Translations under genes and position numbers: made by a program
The notes under the pieces: generated by a model
The model's database searches: none
What the model saw: only the letters and a program-made list of their open reading frames with translations
Told to the model about the DNA's origin: nothing
Assembly: GCF_007741515.1 (NCBI RefSeq)
Contig: NZ_CP036263.1
Coordinates: 5,133,178-5,197,177, forward strand
DNA: 64,000 nucleotides
Reading direction: 5' to 3'
DNA from: Adhaeretor mobilis
GTDB taxonomy: Bacteria; Planctomycetota; Planctomycetia; Pirellulales; Lacipirellulaceae
In this document: positions 53,207 through 63,364 of the stretch, in pieces
Numbering within the stretch: position 1 is the first letter of the stretch
Layout: every line of letters begins with the position of its first letter

Positions 53207-54757
53207 ATGACCAACCGCTTCGTGCATTCTGCCTTTGCAGTCGTTGCGTTCTTCAATCTCTGCAGCGTTGCCAGAAGCGATGGCAGTGCTGCTATTGGTG
53301 ATGAAAGGCGTCAACCGAATATCGTCTTCATCCTGGCTGATGATCTTGGGTATGGCGATGTGCAGTGCCTCAATCCGGAGCGAGGCAAGATCACCACGCC
53401 ACATATGGATCGACTGGCCTCACAGGGTATGACGTTTACCGACGCGCACACCACATCGTCGGTTTGCACACCAACTCGCTATGGCGTCTTAACCGGGCGT
53501 TACAACTGGCGAACGCATTTACAGAACGGGGTCCTCTGGGGTTACAGCACCCCACTGATCGCCAAAGACCGGCTGACCGTGGCTGGGCTGTTGCAAGAGA
53601 GTGGTTACCACACGGCCTGCATCGGCAAGTGGCACCTGGGACTCGCCATGCCGACGGCAGACGGAAAGGAAGCAAACAAGCAAGGGTCCAATGTGGATTG
53701 GAACGGGGTGATCAGCGACAGTCCGGTTCACCACGGATTCGACTACTACTATGGCATCTCTGCATCGTTGGATATGCCCCCCTACATCTATATCGAGAAC
53801 GACCAGTTTGTAGGTCAGTGCACGACCAAGAAGACATTTCTTCGCAAAGGGCTGGCTCACGCCGATTTTGAAGCGGTAGATGTACTCCCCAATCTTGGAA
53901 AGAAGACCGCTGAATTTATCGCCCAGCAAACTGCTGACGTCCCCTTCTTCGTCTACGTGCCACTAACCTCACCTCACACGCCCATCGCACCCACGCAAGA
54001 ATGGATCGGCAAAAGTGGGCTAGGCAAGTACGGCGACTTTGTGATGCAGACCGACGATGTGATTGGACAGATCATCCATGCTATCGACGCTACCGGACTG
54101 AGCGAGAAGACGATCGTCATTGTCACCAGCGACAATGGTTGCTCCAAGGCAGCCAAGATTTCGGAACTCGAGGCCCTGGGGCACTATCCTAGTGCGCACT
54201 TGCGTGGTTCGAAGGCGGATCTCTGGGACGGCGGACATCGCGTTCCGTTCTTTGTACGTTGGCCAAGCATCATCGAAGCGGGAAGCCAATGCGCTCAAAC
54301 GATCTGTCAAACCGATCTGATGGCTACCTGTGCGGACTTGCTGGGAGCGGCATTACCCGCGGGCGCCGGCGAAGACAGTGTTAGTTTTCTGCCGGCATTG
54401 AGCGGGAAGCCTATTGTTTGCTCTCGCAACGGCGTGATTCACCATTCCATCAGCGGGCACTTTGCCTATCGTCATGGAAAATGGAAGCTACTACTAGCCA
54501 GGGGCTCGGGCGGATGGACTGCCCCCAGAGAAGCGGCGGCTGCCAAAAACGGTAGCCCGATCGCTCAGCTGTATGACATGGAGAACGACCCGGGCGAAAA
54601 AACGAATCTTTACGAGTCACATCCCAAAGTTACTGCGCGTTTGCTCAAAATGTTGGAGGACGATATTACGAACGGACGCAGCACCAACGGGCCGGCACTT
54701 AAAAACGATGTCTCGGCGATCAACTTATGGAAAAGTAGAAAGCAGAAGGAACAATGA
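53207..54757 (+). CDS. Secreted sulfatase (arylsulfatase A type)
   Basis: 516 residues. Signal peptide FAVVAFFNLCSVARSDG; NIVFILADDLGYGDVQCLNP; motif CTPTR with Cys87; CIGKWHLGLAMPTADGKEAN; VTSDNGCSKAAKISELEALG; C-terminal LYDMENDPGEKTNLYE. An intact type I sulfatase. Its stop overlaps the start of the GH29 fucosidase (ATGA at 54754-54757). Tight coupling of a sulfatase with a fucosidase suggests the two act in turn on one sulfated fucose-containing unit. Confidence 0.93.
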   Translation: MTNRFVHSAFAVVAFFNLCSVARSDGSAAIGDERRQPNIVFILADDLGYGDVQCLNPERGKITTPHMDRLASQGMTFTDAHTTSSVCTPTRYGVLTGRYNWRTHLQNGVLWGYSTPLIAKDRLTVAGLLQESGYHTACIGKWHLGLAMPTADGKEANKQGSNVDWNGVISDSPVHHGFDYYYGISASLDMPPYIYIENDQFVGQCTTKKTFLRKGLAHADFEAVDVLPNLGKKTAEFIAQQTADVPFFVYVPLTSPHTPIAPTQEWIGKSGLGKYGDFVMQTDDVIGQIIHAIDATGLSEKTIVIVTSDNGCSKAAKISELEALGHYPSAHLRGSKADLWDGGHRVPFFVRWPSIIEAGSQCAQTICQTDLMATCADLLGAALPAGAGEDSVSFLPALSGKPIVCSRNGVIHHSISGHFAYRHGKWKLLLARGSGGWTAPREAAAAKNGSPIAQLYDMENDPGEKTNLYESHPKVTARLLKMLEDDITNGRSTNGPALKNDVSAINLWKSRKQKEQ

Positions 54758-56373
54758 ACAAAATCACTCTGTCACTGATATGCCTGCTGGCATTTAGTCA
54801 ATCTGCTTCTCCTCTTGAGACTCATGCTTTTGAGTCGAACGCCGGAGCAAAAAAGCAACCCTACGATGGTTCTTGGGAATCACTACAGAAGATGCCGGTT
54901 CCTGCTTGGTTCGATGACGGAAAGATCGGCATTTTCATCCATTGGGGACCCTACAGTGCGATCGGCTATCGCAAGGGAGGCGGCTATGCGGAGCATGTGC
55001 CGAAACTGTTTTACGCCGATCCGAAAAATTACTATCCCTACATGAAGCAGCGTTGGGGGGCGCACCCGCCTGAGTTCGGCTACAAGGATATCATTCCTGA
55101 ATTCACAGCGGAGAATTGGGATCCGGATGCCTGGGCGGAGCTCTTTGAAGAGGTTGGCGCAAAATATGTTGTGCTGACCGCCGAGCATCACGACGGCTGG
55201 GCCAATTGGGATTCCGATCTTACGCCCTGGAACGCGGTGGACAAAGGACCGCATCGCGATTTGGTCGGCGACCTGGGCAAGGCCGTTCGGAAACGGGGAC
55301 TTAAGTACGCGCCGTCGTATCACCGCGAGCGCCATACGGGCTTTTTTGCCATGGAGAAGTATGTGGTTCACAGCGAGCCGCGCCCCGACATTGCTGAGGA
55401 AATCAGACGTGTTCCCGAGGCGGCCATGCTCTACGGGCCTGAGTTCAGCTACAGCAAAGCGTTTGTCGATGACTATGTCGCCCGCTGGAAGGAGATCCAG
55501 GCAAAGTACCATCCCGACATGCTGTGGGTTGATGACTTTCCTATCTACACCCGCGATGGTAATCGCGTTCGTAACGGCAAGGCAAAGCCTGAGATTAAGT
55601 ATTTGGACGACCAGGTCCGTGGCATGATCACCGACTTTATGAACGACGGGGCGGCACGTGGTCAGGAAGTATACTGCAACAACAAAGGTGGGAATCGAAA
55701 CTGGCCCGATGGCGTGGGCTGCTTGGAAAAGGACAATCTGAAGCTCAAAGTGATCGGTCCCAAATGGCAGAGCTGCACGACCTTCGGTTCCTCTTTCGGC
55801 TATAAGAAGGGAGATCGATACAAGACGGTTGAGAGTGTAATTCACGAAATGATTGAAGTCGTGAGCCGCAACGGAAACTTTCTAATCAACATTGGGCCGA
55901 AGGGTGACGGCACGCTCGTTCCGGAGCAGGTGGAGCGTTTGCAAGCGATGGGCAATTGGCTGAAGATCAACGGCGACGCCATCTACGGTTCGCGCTACTG
56001 GAAGGTAAACAATCAGGAGAAAGGGCATCTGGCATTCACCACAAGAGAAAAGAATCTCTACGCCATCTCGCTTGAGAAGCCGGTAGTGCCTTTCACGATC
56101 GCAGCGACGAGTGGGTGGACGGCGGATCAGATCAAATCCGTCAAGCTGCTCGGAGCGGAAAGCGAAGTGAGCTGGAAGATCACTCCTGACGGTTTGCGAA
56201 TCACCCCGCCATCCGACTTGGGAGCCAGTCAGCATGCTTGGGCATTTGAAATAGTAACTACTGAAGAACAGCATCATGCCAATGCGATTCAGTCGAATGC
56301 AGTGACGGCTTTGAAGGGAACGAAGAAGGTGGATCTGGAGGGGAATGTCGTTGGAAAGCCAAAGAAGAAATAG
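54754..56373 (+). CDS. GH29 alpha-L-fucosidase (second)
   Basis: 539 residues. Signal peptide TLSLICLLAFSQSASPLETH. Barrel motifs: GIFIHWGPYSAIGY (HWG 63-65), EHHDGWANWDSD (from 144), and DMLWVDDFPIY with the nucleophile expected at Asp260, in place of the more common WND/WWD. GNFLINIGPKGDGTLVPEQV closes the barrel, then a beta domain. The C-terminal lysine-rich tail is unusual. It is divergent from the GH29 at 24610 and closer to the subgroup with broader specificity. Coupled to the sulfatase upstream. Confidence 0.92.
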   Translation: MNKITLSLICLLAFSQSASPLETHAFESNAGAKKQPYDGSWESLQKMPVPAWFDDGKIGIFIHWGPYSAIGYRKGGGYAEHVPKLFYADPKNYYPYMKQRWGAHPPEFGYKDIIPEFTAENWDPDAWAELFEEVGAKYVVLTAEHHDGWANWDSDLTPWNAVDKGPHRDLVGDLGKAVRKRGLKYAPSYHRERHTGFFAMEKYVVHSEPRPDIAEEIRRVPEAAMLYGPEFSYSKAFVDDYVARWKEIQAKYHPDMLWVDDFPIYTRDGNRVRNGKAKPEIKYLDDQVRGMITDFMNDGAARGQEVYCNNKGGNRNWPDGVGCLEKDNLKLKVIGPKWQSCTTFGSSFGYKKGDRYKTVESVIHEMIEVVSRNGNFLINIGPKGDGTLVPEQVERLQAMGNWLKINGDAIYGSRYWKVNNQEKGHLAFTTREKNLYAISLEKPVVPFTIAATSGWTADQIKSVKLLGAESEVSWKITPDGLRITPPSDLGASQHAWAFEIVTTEEQHHANAIQSNAVTALKGTKKVDLEGNVVGKPKKK

Positions 56374-56490
56374 TGGACGGTCCGTAAACTTGTTCAGCGT
56401 CTGGAAGTGGTCGATCCTAGCCCCAAGAGCCAGGGGGCCACTTCCAGCATCGAATAGTTCTGATTTGCAGAATAATCGTGAGCAGAAGAC

Positions 56491-58020
56491 ATGAAACAAA
56501 TCCAGCTATTGGTGCCGCTATTCCTAGTAGCGGCAAGCCTGTTTACTCCAATTGCCCGTTCGCAGGATCGCCCCAATATCATCTTCCTGATGACGGATGA
56601 TCAACGTTGGGACAACATGGGCTGCTACGGACGACCGGAATTCAAGACGCCGAATATTGACCAACTAGCAAAACAGGGTGTTGTCTTTGATCAAGCTGTT
56701 TGTGCAGTTGCGATTTGTATGCCTAGCCGGGTGACGATGATGACTGGTCGACATGTTTCCAATCACCGAGTGGGATTCGTGGCACCTAACGACTATACCT
56801 TGTCGCAGGCCGATTTTGCCAAGGGCTACCCCGCAATGCTCAAGGAGGAAGGATATCGAACCGGCTTTATCGGCAAGGTGGGATTCACGGTTACCGAGAA
56901 GGCGCAGCGGCCAAGTACGCCAAGAGAGCATTATTACGAAGTGAATACAGGTGAGGTCTTTGACTTTTTTGCCGGCAGTGAAACTGTGCCTTCTAGGGGC
57001 CTCGAACTGTGGCCAGCCAATGATCCAGGCCTGCAGGAAATCTACCGAGCGGGGCGCAAAGGCACGGGACGTACGCTGAAGACTGGCGAGGCTATCCTGC
57101 GGTTCTTGGATACCCAGCCCAAAGACCAACCGTTTTGCCTTTCTGTCAGTTTCTATGCCGTCAAACATGACAGCGACAGAGATATGTATATGCCGCATTA
57201 TCAGCAGTTCAAAGATTACGGATTCTCGGCGCCGGACAACTGGGTGGAAGGCGATAATGAAAAACTTCCGCAGGTGGTGAAAGATCACGCCCGTGGTGTG
57301 CCGCTGCATCGCCAGCGTTCATCAACCCCTGCGATGTATGAAAACCTGGTGCGCCGTTTTGCGACTCAGGGATACAGTGTCGATCAGCAAGTGGGGCTGA
57401 TGATGGAGAAACTGAAGGAGATGGGCCAGCTTGAGAATACGGTTATCATTTACACCAGTGACAATGGGCGATTTCAGGGATCGCACGGTCTGTTCGATAA
57501 GTGCCTACTCTACGAAGAATCGGTCAGGGCGCCGCTCATTGTTTTTGACGGGCGGATATCTGACTCCAAACAAGGTCGTCGTGAAGATGCCCTGATTTCT
57601 TCCGTTGACATGGCACCGACGATTCTTTCGATCGCAGGATTGAAACCCCCGGCCACGATGCAGGGGCGTGATTTCAGCGGGATCTTGAATCAGACACAGG
57701 ACATGTCCGAATGGCGGGATGCGGTCCTTATGGAGGACCTTTTTATTGTTAAGCTATTCCGCTCAAAGCGTAAGCCGAATGTAGATGACATCAATCAGAA
57801 GCTGATTGATGCCAACGAATCCTATCGTTCCCGTGGAATACGTACAGTTCGGTGGAAGTATTTTGTCTACTACGAACAGAGTCCTCCAATCGAAGAGTTG
57901 TATGATTTAGAAATTGATTCGCAGGAACAAACTAATCTGGTGAATAGTCCGGAGCATGCTGAGGTGTTGCAGAAGTTGCGGAAGCGGACTGAGGAAATGT
58001 ATAAGGAAGCTGTGCGGTAG
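56491..58020 (+). CDS. Secreted sulfatase
   Basis: 509 residues. Signal peptide LLVPLFLVAASLFTPIARSQ; NIIFLMTDDQRWDNMGCYGR; motif CMPSR with Cys76; FIGKVGFTVTEKA replacing the usual GKWH, so the lysine is kept but the Trp-His pair is not; IYTSDNGRFQGSHGLFDKCL; C-terminal LYDLEIDSQEQTNLVNS. Closest to the choline-sulfatase/N-sulfoglucosamine-like branch by the CMPSR motif; substrate undetermined. The GKV change next to a conserved histidine position deserves attention. Confidence 0.9.
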   Translation: MKQIQLLVPLFLVAASLFTPIARSQDRPNIIFLMTDDQRWDNMGCYGRPEFKTPNIDQLAKQGVVFDQAVCAVAICMPSRVTMMTGRHVSNHRVGFVAPNDYTLSQADFAKGYPAMLKEEGYRTGFIGKVGFTVTEKAQRPSTPREHYYEVNTGEVFDFFAGSETVPSRGLELWPANDPGLQEIYRAGRKGTGRTLKTGEAILRFLDTQPKDQPFCLSVSFYAVKHDSDRDMYMPHYQQFKDYGFSAPDNWVEGDNEKLPQVVKDHARGVPLHRQRSSTPAMYENLVRRFATQGYSVDQQVGLMMEKLKEMGQLENTVIIYTSDNGRFQGSHGLFDKCLLYEESVRAPLIVFDGRISDSKQGRREDALISSVDMAPTILSIAGLKPPATMQGRDFSGILNQTQDMSEWRDAVLMEDLFIVKLFRSKRKPNVDDINQKLIDANESYRSRGIRTVRWKYFVYYEQSPPIEELYDLEIDSQEQTNLVNSPEHAEVLQKLRKRTEEMYKEAVR

Positions 58021-58135
58021 AACTATCCGAGTGATCTGGCTCGCGTTGTACTAGCAGAAGTTCCGGACGAGGTATCCAACTGCAAACACGTCCGGGTAAC
58101 AATGTCTATTAAATATCAAGCTCAAGGAAAACTTC

Positions 58136-60547
58136 ATGAAATACCCGCCTAGATATTGCTCGTGGACATTAGCGTTGTTGTTTTCAATAGTTTGCACGCA
58201 GTGCGTTGCGACAGAGTTTTATGTTGCTCCTGTGGGAAGTGATACCAACCCGGGAACAATTACCGAACCGTTCAAGACGCTGGAGAAAGCCCAGCAATCG
58301 GTGCGTGATGCCCTGCCCAGTGCCACAGAGGAAATCAATGTTTGGATACGGGGCGGAACCTATTACCTGGAAGACACCCTCGTGTTCGGACCAGCGGATT
58401 CAGGTTCTTCTTCTGTGCCGGTTACGTATTCCGCTTACCCCGATGAAACGGCCATTATCAGCGGATCCATTCCGCTGTCTCCAAAATGGAGCCCCCATGA
58501 GGGCGATCTACTTGTGGCGCGCGTCGAAACCGGGCTGAAGTTTGACATACTGTTCGTTGACGGCGATCTGCAAATATTGGCGCGTTACCCGAACTTTGAT
58601 CCGAAGGTGAAAATTCTCGATGGCTATGCACCTGATGCTCTGAGCAAATCACGCGTATCCCGATGGTCTGACCCTACAACCGGTTTTGTACGGGGTTTGC
58701 ACAACAACGAGTGGGGCGGAAACTCGTATAAGATTATCGGCGTCAAACCCAATGGCGATCCGCAGCTTGATTGGGTGGGTGACAACAATCGCGGAAAAGG
58801 CCTGCACAGAAAATACCGTATGGTTGAGAACCTTTTCGAGGAACTCGATGCCCCGGGGGAATGGTTCTATGACGAAACAGACGGCAATCTTTACTTCTAT
58901 CCACCGGCGGGTATAGATCCTTACACGGCAACCTATGAGGGTGCCTCACTTGAAGAGTTGATTCGCATCGTGGGTACACCGGAGAAGAAGGTAAAACATC
59001 TGGCGTTTCGCAACCTTACGTTTACCGGCACGCACCGCACCTTGTTCACTCGCGAATACGAAGGTCTGCAGCGCAGCGACTGGCGTCTGGCCCGTGCCGG
59101 AGCCCTCTTCATTCAAGATGCGGAGAACGTCACGATTTCCGACTCTTGTTTCGACAGAGTCGGCGGCAATGCCATCTTCTTGAGTGCCTACAACCGCAAT
59201 CATTTGATCATCGACAATGAGTTTATTGAGAACGGTGCCACCTGCGTCAATGTAGTAGGAAGCACCAAGGCATTGCGCCATATCAATTCATGGGATGATC
59301 ATATTACCGAGGAGGGTGAAATTGATGGCAAAGCCGGACCACTGACAGAGGATTATCCCAAAGATATCACGATCAGTAGGAACCACATGCAAGATAACGG
59401 ACGCTTTGAGAAACAGACCGCTGGCGTGAATATCTCGATGGCGGAGAGCATTAAGGTCAGCCACAACACAGTTCACGGTAGTCCACGTGCCGCACTGAAT
59501 GTGTGCGACGGGACCTGGGGCGGTCACGTGTTTGAATTTAACGACATCTTTGACTGCGTAAATGAAACGCATGATCACGGGCCGTTCAATTCATGGGGTC
59601 GTGATCGGTTCTATTCCATCGGCGGCTATAACCACAGTGGTTCCAAGGGAGAGGTTAAATCTAAGTACGCCTCGCTCGATGCCTGGAAGACCACCATCAT
59701 TCGCAACAACCGTGTGCACTACGACCAGCCCAGTTCGTTCGGCATCGACTTGGACGATGGGTCTAGTAACTACGAAATCTACAACAACCTCTTACTGAAT
59801 ACGGATATTAAGCTGCGCGAGGGATTCAACCGTGTGGTCTACAACAACATTCAAATCAACAAACGGGGTGAGTTCCATGTTTGGTACAACGAGTGCCGCG
59901 ACAAGTTTACCAACAACATCTTGGTCAACGATGTGGCCTACAACACCAAGTATCTTAAGTCATCCCGGGCGAAGAAAATGGGCTGTGTGCTTGATTACAA
60001 CCTGTTCTGGAATAGCGGAGACGAGGTCGCCCTTGGCGATGGCGGTTGGGCGAAAGTTGGCTGGGATGTTCACTCAGAAATTGCCGATCCGATGTTTGTC
60101 GATCCAGCATCCAACGACTACCGCGTTAAGAGAGAGTCTCCCGCGCTCGCTTTGGGTTTCAACAACTTTCCGATGGACCAGTTCGGTAAGCCCGGCGCGC
60201 CACAACCACCCGCAATTACCATCGGTTCCGGTGCATCGGCCGCCGCAACCGCAGAGCCGTTGATGGGCGGCATGATCGCCAGCATCACCGATATGGCCAC
60301 GCAATCGGTATTGGGCGCACCCGATCGCAAAGGAGTATTTTTCGAGTCGTTGCCAGCCGATAGTTACGCAGCTAAGCAGGGCTTCCGAAAACACGATCTG
60401 ATCAAGGCGATGAATGGCAAAGAAGTGACCACCAAGAAGAACTTTTGGAGGCGATATGAATCAATCGAATCGGGCTCAACCGTAGAGTGCACGATCGTCC
60501 GCAATCAACATGAGGAATCGCTTTCCTTCGTAAAACCGTCACGTTAG
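58136..60547 (+). CDS. Beta-helix glycosidase-like protein (GH141-like) with C-terminal PDZ domain
   Basis: 803 residues. Signal peptide WTLALLFSIVCTQCVATE, then FYVAPVGSDTNPGTITEPFK and VWIRGGTYYLEDTLVFGPAD, an opening typical of GH141-like and DUF1565 beta-helix enzymes. Helix coils follow (FRNLTFTGTHRTLF, DAENVTISDSCFDRVGGNAI, DITISRNHMQDNG, IIRNNRVHYDQPSSFGID). The last about 90 residues (GVFFESLPADSYAAKQGFRK, HDLIKAMNGKEVTTKKNFWR) are a PDZ domain. GH141 members act on fucose- or xylose-containing glycans; the PDZ tail could bind a protease or partner. AAGGA is eight bases before the ATG. Confidence 0.82.
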   Translation: MKYPPRYCSWTLALLFSIVCTQCVATEFYVAPVGSDTNPGTITEPFKTLEKAQQSVRDALPSATEEINVWIRGGTYYLEDTLVFGPADSGSSSVPVTYSAYPDETAIISGSIPLSPKWSPHEGDLLVARVETGLKFDILFVDGDLQILARYPNFDPKVKILDGYAPDALSKSRVSRWSDPTTGFVRGLHNNEWGGNSYKIIGVKPNGDPQLDWVGDNNRGKGLHRKYRMVENLFEELDAPGEWFYDETDGNLYFYPPAGIDPYTATYEGASLEELIRIVGTPEKKVKHLAFRNLTFTGTHRTLFTREYEGLQRSDWRLARAGALFIQDAENVTISDSCFDRVGGNAIFLSAYNRNHLIIDNEFIENGATCVNVVGSTKALRHINSWDDHITEEGEIDGKAGPLTEDYPKDITISRNHMQDNGRFEKQTAGVNISMAESIKVSHNTVHGSPRAALNVCDGTWGGHVFEFNDIFDCVNETHDHGPFNSWGRDRFYSIGGYNHSGSKGEVKSKYASLDAWKTTIIRNNRVHYDQPSSFGIDLDDGSSNYEIYNNLLLNTDIKLREGFNRVVYNNIQINKRGEFHVWYNECRDKFTNNILVNDVAYNTKYLKSSRAKKMGCVLDYNLFWNSGDEVALGDGGWAKVGWDVHSEIADPMFVDPASNDYRVKRESPALALGFNNFPMDQFGKPGAPQPPAITIGSGASAAATAEPLMGGMIASITDMATQSVLGAPDRKGVFFESLPADSYAAKQGFRKHDLIKAMNGKEVTTKKNFWRRYESIESGSTVECTIVRNQHEESLSFVKPSR

Positions 60548-60931
60548 AGGCGTTCGCGCATTATTAGGGGATGAGTAAGTTATTGTGTAGGACTCCTGTA
60601 GAGCCAGCGAATCTGAGCCAACTCTGGAGCCTATGATCCTTTGAAGGCGTTGCGATTTTGCAAACAACGCCTCCCGAGAGTTATCATCTCTGTTTCCGAT
60701 TAAGCTCTCGAGAAAACTCGCAAGGTCGACTTGGAATGCAACGCTAGGCAAAACGTAAATCAACGGCTTCGCTTTCCAGAATCGCACATAAAAATGGAGT
60801 AGGATACTTGTTTCACGAGCCTTAAGGTCCCGAAAAGGTGCATGAAAGAACGTGATGTTGCGGCCTCGATGGCAGTGAAGACCGAAGAGTTGAAGAAGCA
60901 AACTTAAGAGACAATGGCAAGGTAGCAACCA
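60548..60931. other. Intergenic gap with a small hairpin
   Basis: 384 bases. An opposite-strand open frame of 158 codons covers most of it but shows no family or signal and is not accepted. AGGCGTTG (60645-60652) and CAACGCCT (60665-60672) form an eight-base stem with a 12-base loop; no T run follows. Confidence 0.45.
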
Positions 60932-61702
60932 ATGTATAACCAACTTCAATGGACGATCTTTCTTCTCATCGTACCTATTACGATTTGTACCCCGAGCGGC
61001 GTTACATTCGCTCAAGTCGCAGCAGTCACTCCTGTCACGACAGAGGACTCCTCGATGTCAACACTTGGACTCGCTCCGCCTACTGAGGCGGTGGTGCTGT
61101 TCGATGGATCGAACTTCGATGCCTGGAAGCCTTTTTCGTGGAAGTGGATCAATCCGAACGACGATCAGAACGAAATCCAGTGGAAGCTTGTCGATGGCGA
61201 CGCTATGCAGATCGCCTTTGAATTCGAAGGCAAGCGTCGAAAGCAGGTTCTTTGCACGAAGGAGAAATTCGGCGACTACCGCCTGCACCTCGAGTTTCAG
61301 TTACCCAAGGAAGGCACCGGCAACAGTGGGCTATTCTTTGGACCGTTGTACGAGCTCCAGATTCTCAACAGTGCAGGCAAGAAGCGTCCTGGTCTCAACG
61401 ACTGCGGCGCGATCTATCTAATACGTGCACCCGACTCGAATGCAGCTTTGGGACCGGGCCTGTGGCAAACGGTCGATTTAGAGTATCAGGCGGCACGGTT
61501 TCGCGAACACGAGTATATTGCTGAAAACAAGAACGCCCGTGTCACTGTGCGGCTTAACGGAGTGCTTATCCACGACGACTACAAGCTTTCGGTACGGCGG
61601 AACAAATATGGCGCATACCCCGAAAAACCGCTCTCGCACATCATCCTGCAAGACCATGACTCCGAAGTGAAGTTCAGAAATATTTGGCTAATCAAACAAT
61701 GA
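60932..61702 (+). CDS. Secreted DUF1080 protein
   Basis: 256 residues. Signal peptide WTIFLLIVPITICTPSGVTF. DUF1080: AVVLFDGSNFDAWKPFSWKW, WKLVDGDAMQIAFEFEGKRR, FGDYRLHLEFQLPKEGTGNS, GLFFGPLYELQILNSAGKKR, DYKLSVRRNKYGAYPEKPLS, ILQDHDSEVKFRNIWL. Single domain, unlike the longer copy at 40848. Its stop overlaps the next gene's ATG (ATGA at 61699-61702), so they are coupled. Possibly binds or cleaves disaccharides produced by the neighbouring glycosidases. Confidence 0.88.
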   Translation: MYNQLQWTIFLLIVPITICTPSGVTFAQVAAVTPVTTEDSSMSTLGLAPPTEAVVLFDGSNFDAWKPFSWKWINPNDDQNEIQWKLVDGDAMQIAFEFEGKRRKQVLCTKEKFGDYRLHLEFQLPKEGTGNSGLFFGPLYELQILNSAGKKRPGLNDCGAIYLIRAPDSNAALGPGLWQTVDLEYQAARFREHEYIAENKNARVTVRLNGVLIHDDYKLSVRRNKYGAYPEKPLSHIILQDHDSEVKFRNIWLIKQ

Positions 61703-63255
61703 AACGAATACAATGGTGCAATATGAATTGTAAGCGACTTTTCACGATGGCTCTTCTGATCGCAACCACTCTTGCGATGGCCAATGCGGAGGCGAGTGAG
61801 GCTTGGGTCATTGACAGTCAGGCCCAGTGGGAGGAAGCCATTCCAGCAGAACCGGGCTCCGCAAAATCAGGACTGGAGTTGAAGGACGGTGTAGCGAGCC
61901 CGACCGGCAATTCGGCTACACTGCAAAGCGCACTAAAGACATTCGATAAGAAGCACTCAGCCCAGTCAATTGTTTTCGAGCAGTCACCGGAATGGTTGAA
62001 TTGGGAGCCGACAGAGAACTTGGGTCCTGTCAATCTGGGAGATGCTCCAGTGATGTTGAGTCTTGGGCCAGATAATTACTGGATGTTTGGTCGCTACATG
62101 AAAGAATCCAAAAAGGATGGCAAGAGCCCGTTGCCGCCGTTTACTCCTGAGCCAGCTACGCTGGAAGGTTTCGACATACCGTTAAAAACGACTAAGTTTC
62201 CCAATCAATTTGACGCGGCCGGCGGATTGAAAAAGGGAACCGGAGGCTATCACGCCTGGCAAAGCCGCGACATGGTCAACTGGGTTCATCACGGACCCAT
62301 TACTGAGAGTGTCGGCAAGTGGATGACGACCGCTGAGTTTGCCGATGGAAAAGCGTACTTCTACTATGACTTTCCCAATGACCAGGACCCTCACGTCTAT
62401 GTCGACGCCGACCTGTTCGACGGTCTTCCAGGCGACAACAAGGGGATGGCCTACGACGATCCTTCCCATGGGTCTGACTGCGCGATCATCCGCGACCTTG
62501 ACGGGAAGTTTCATCTGATTGTGGAAGATTGGAGTCCCATCAACGCGCGGACCCACGCCTGGGATTCTCCGCTTGCGGCTCACGCTGTCAGTCCTGACGG
62601 AATTCAGGACTTCAAGCTGCTCTCGCCCCCGGTGGACGAGCGCACGAAACCAACCGGCCAGATTGGAACTTACAATCATCCGCACTGGGTCAAGGAGAAT
62701 CCCGAACGTTTCATGACAAATGTGGCCGAGTACGAGATACACGAGCCAGAGCAAAACGCCTACGGCGATTGGTCAGCGATTTGCATCGGCGGGCAGTACT
62801 ACCTGTTTTGCGACTTTGATCCTGCTGAAGGCAAGAACATGAGCGTCGGGTGGTTCACGGCGTCGAGCATTGACGGCCCCTTTTCGTTTTGCGATTCCCT
62901 CGGCAAGGGGCACCCTGACCCGGATATTTGCTTCGCTGAAGGGAAGTTCTATCTGGCGACTCAAATGAAAACCGATTATGTCAGCGCCGGTCCTTGGGTC
63001 GAATCAGTCGAAGCTCGTGTCGGGGTCGATACCGATGGTGACGGCAGCGTCGATCACTGGGGCGATTGGCAACGAGTCAAAGAAACGTACGACTACACGC
63101 CTGGTTTTGCCAAGCAGATACAGAAGACTCCAGCTTCGATCGACTTGTCAGATCTACCCGCAGGCTTTGGCTTTCAGTTCGAAGTCAAAGTCACCGACAC
63201 GACCGAGAACAAGTCGAAACCGAAGCTTGACAAGGTCACTCTGACATTTGAGTGA
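61699..63255 (+). CDS. Beta-propeller glycosidase-like protein (GH43/GH117-type fold)
   Basis: About 518 residues with signal peptide TMALLIATTLAMANAEASEA. Propeller-blade pieces: NYWMFGRYMKESKKDGKS, GGYHAWQSRDMVNWVHHGPI, DGKAYFYYDFPNDQDPHVYV, DPSHGSDCAIIRDLDGKFHL, IVEDWSPINARTHAWDSPLA, GDWSAICIGGQYYLFCDFDP. The Asp/Glu-rich blade starts fit inverting five-bladed propeller hydrolases; HGSDCAI and EDWSPINARTHAWDS are close to what I recall of the GH117 active site, but this needs a profile search. ATG 61699 is chosen because it overlaps the DUF1080 stop. Likely acts late, on small oligosaccharides. Confidence 0.72.
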   Translation: MKRIQWCNMNCKRLFTMALLIATTLAMANAEASEAWVIDSQAQWEEAIPAEPGSAKSGLELKDGVASPTGNSATLQSALKTFDKKHSAQSIVFEQSPEWLNWEPTENLGPVNLGDAPVMLSLGPDNYWMFGRYMKESKKDGKSPLPPFTPEPATLEGFDIPLKTTKFPNQFDAAGGLKKGTGGYHAWQSRDMVNWVHHGPITESVGKWMTTAEFADGKAYFYYDFPNDQDPHVYVDADLFDGLPGDNKGMAYDDPSHGSDCAIIRDLDGKFHLIVEDWSPINARTHAWDSPLAAHAVSPDGIQDFKLLSPPVDERTKPTGQIGTYNHPHWVKENPERFMTNVAEYEIHEPEQNAYGDWSAICIGGQYYLFCDFDPAEGKNMSVGWFTASSIDGPFSFCDSLGKGHPDPDICFAEGKFYLATQMKTDYVSAGPWVESVEARVGVDTDGDGSVDHWGDWQRVKETYDYTPGFAKQIQKTPASIDLSDLPAGFGFQFEVKVTDTTENKSKPKLDKVTLTFE

Positions 63256-63364
63256 ACCAGTTCTTTAAGAATTTTAGTGGGCAATCTTCTCGCTTGCCCA
63301 ATTCGTCCATAGCAAACAGACCGGGGCACTTGCCCTGCGGTACTTGTTCTTGAGTAGGAGTTTG

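Noticed and set aside
54883..55845. 320-codon minus-strand frame
   Set aside because: Antisense to the GH29 gene; no coding evidence of its own.
60539..61015. 158-codon minus-strand frame in the gap before the DUF1080 gene
   Set aside because: No signal peptide, ribosome-binding site or recognisable motif, and it overlaps the DUF1080 start.
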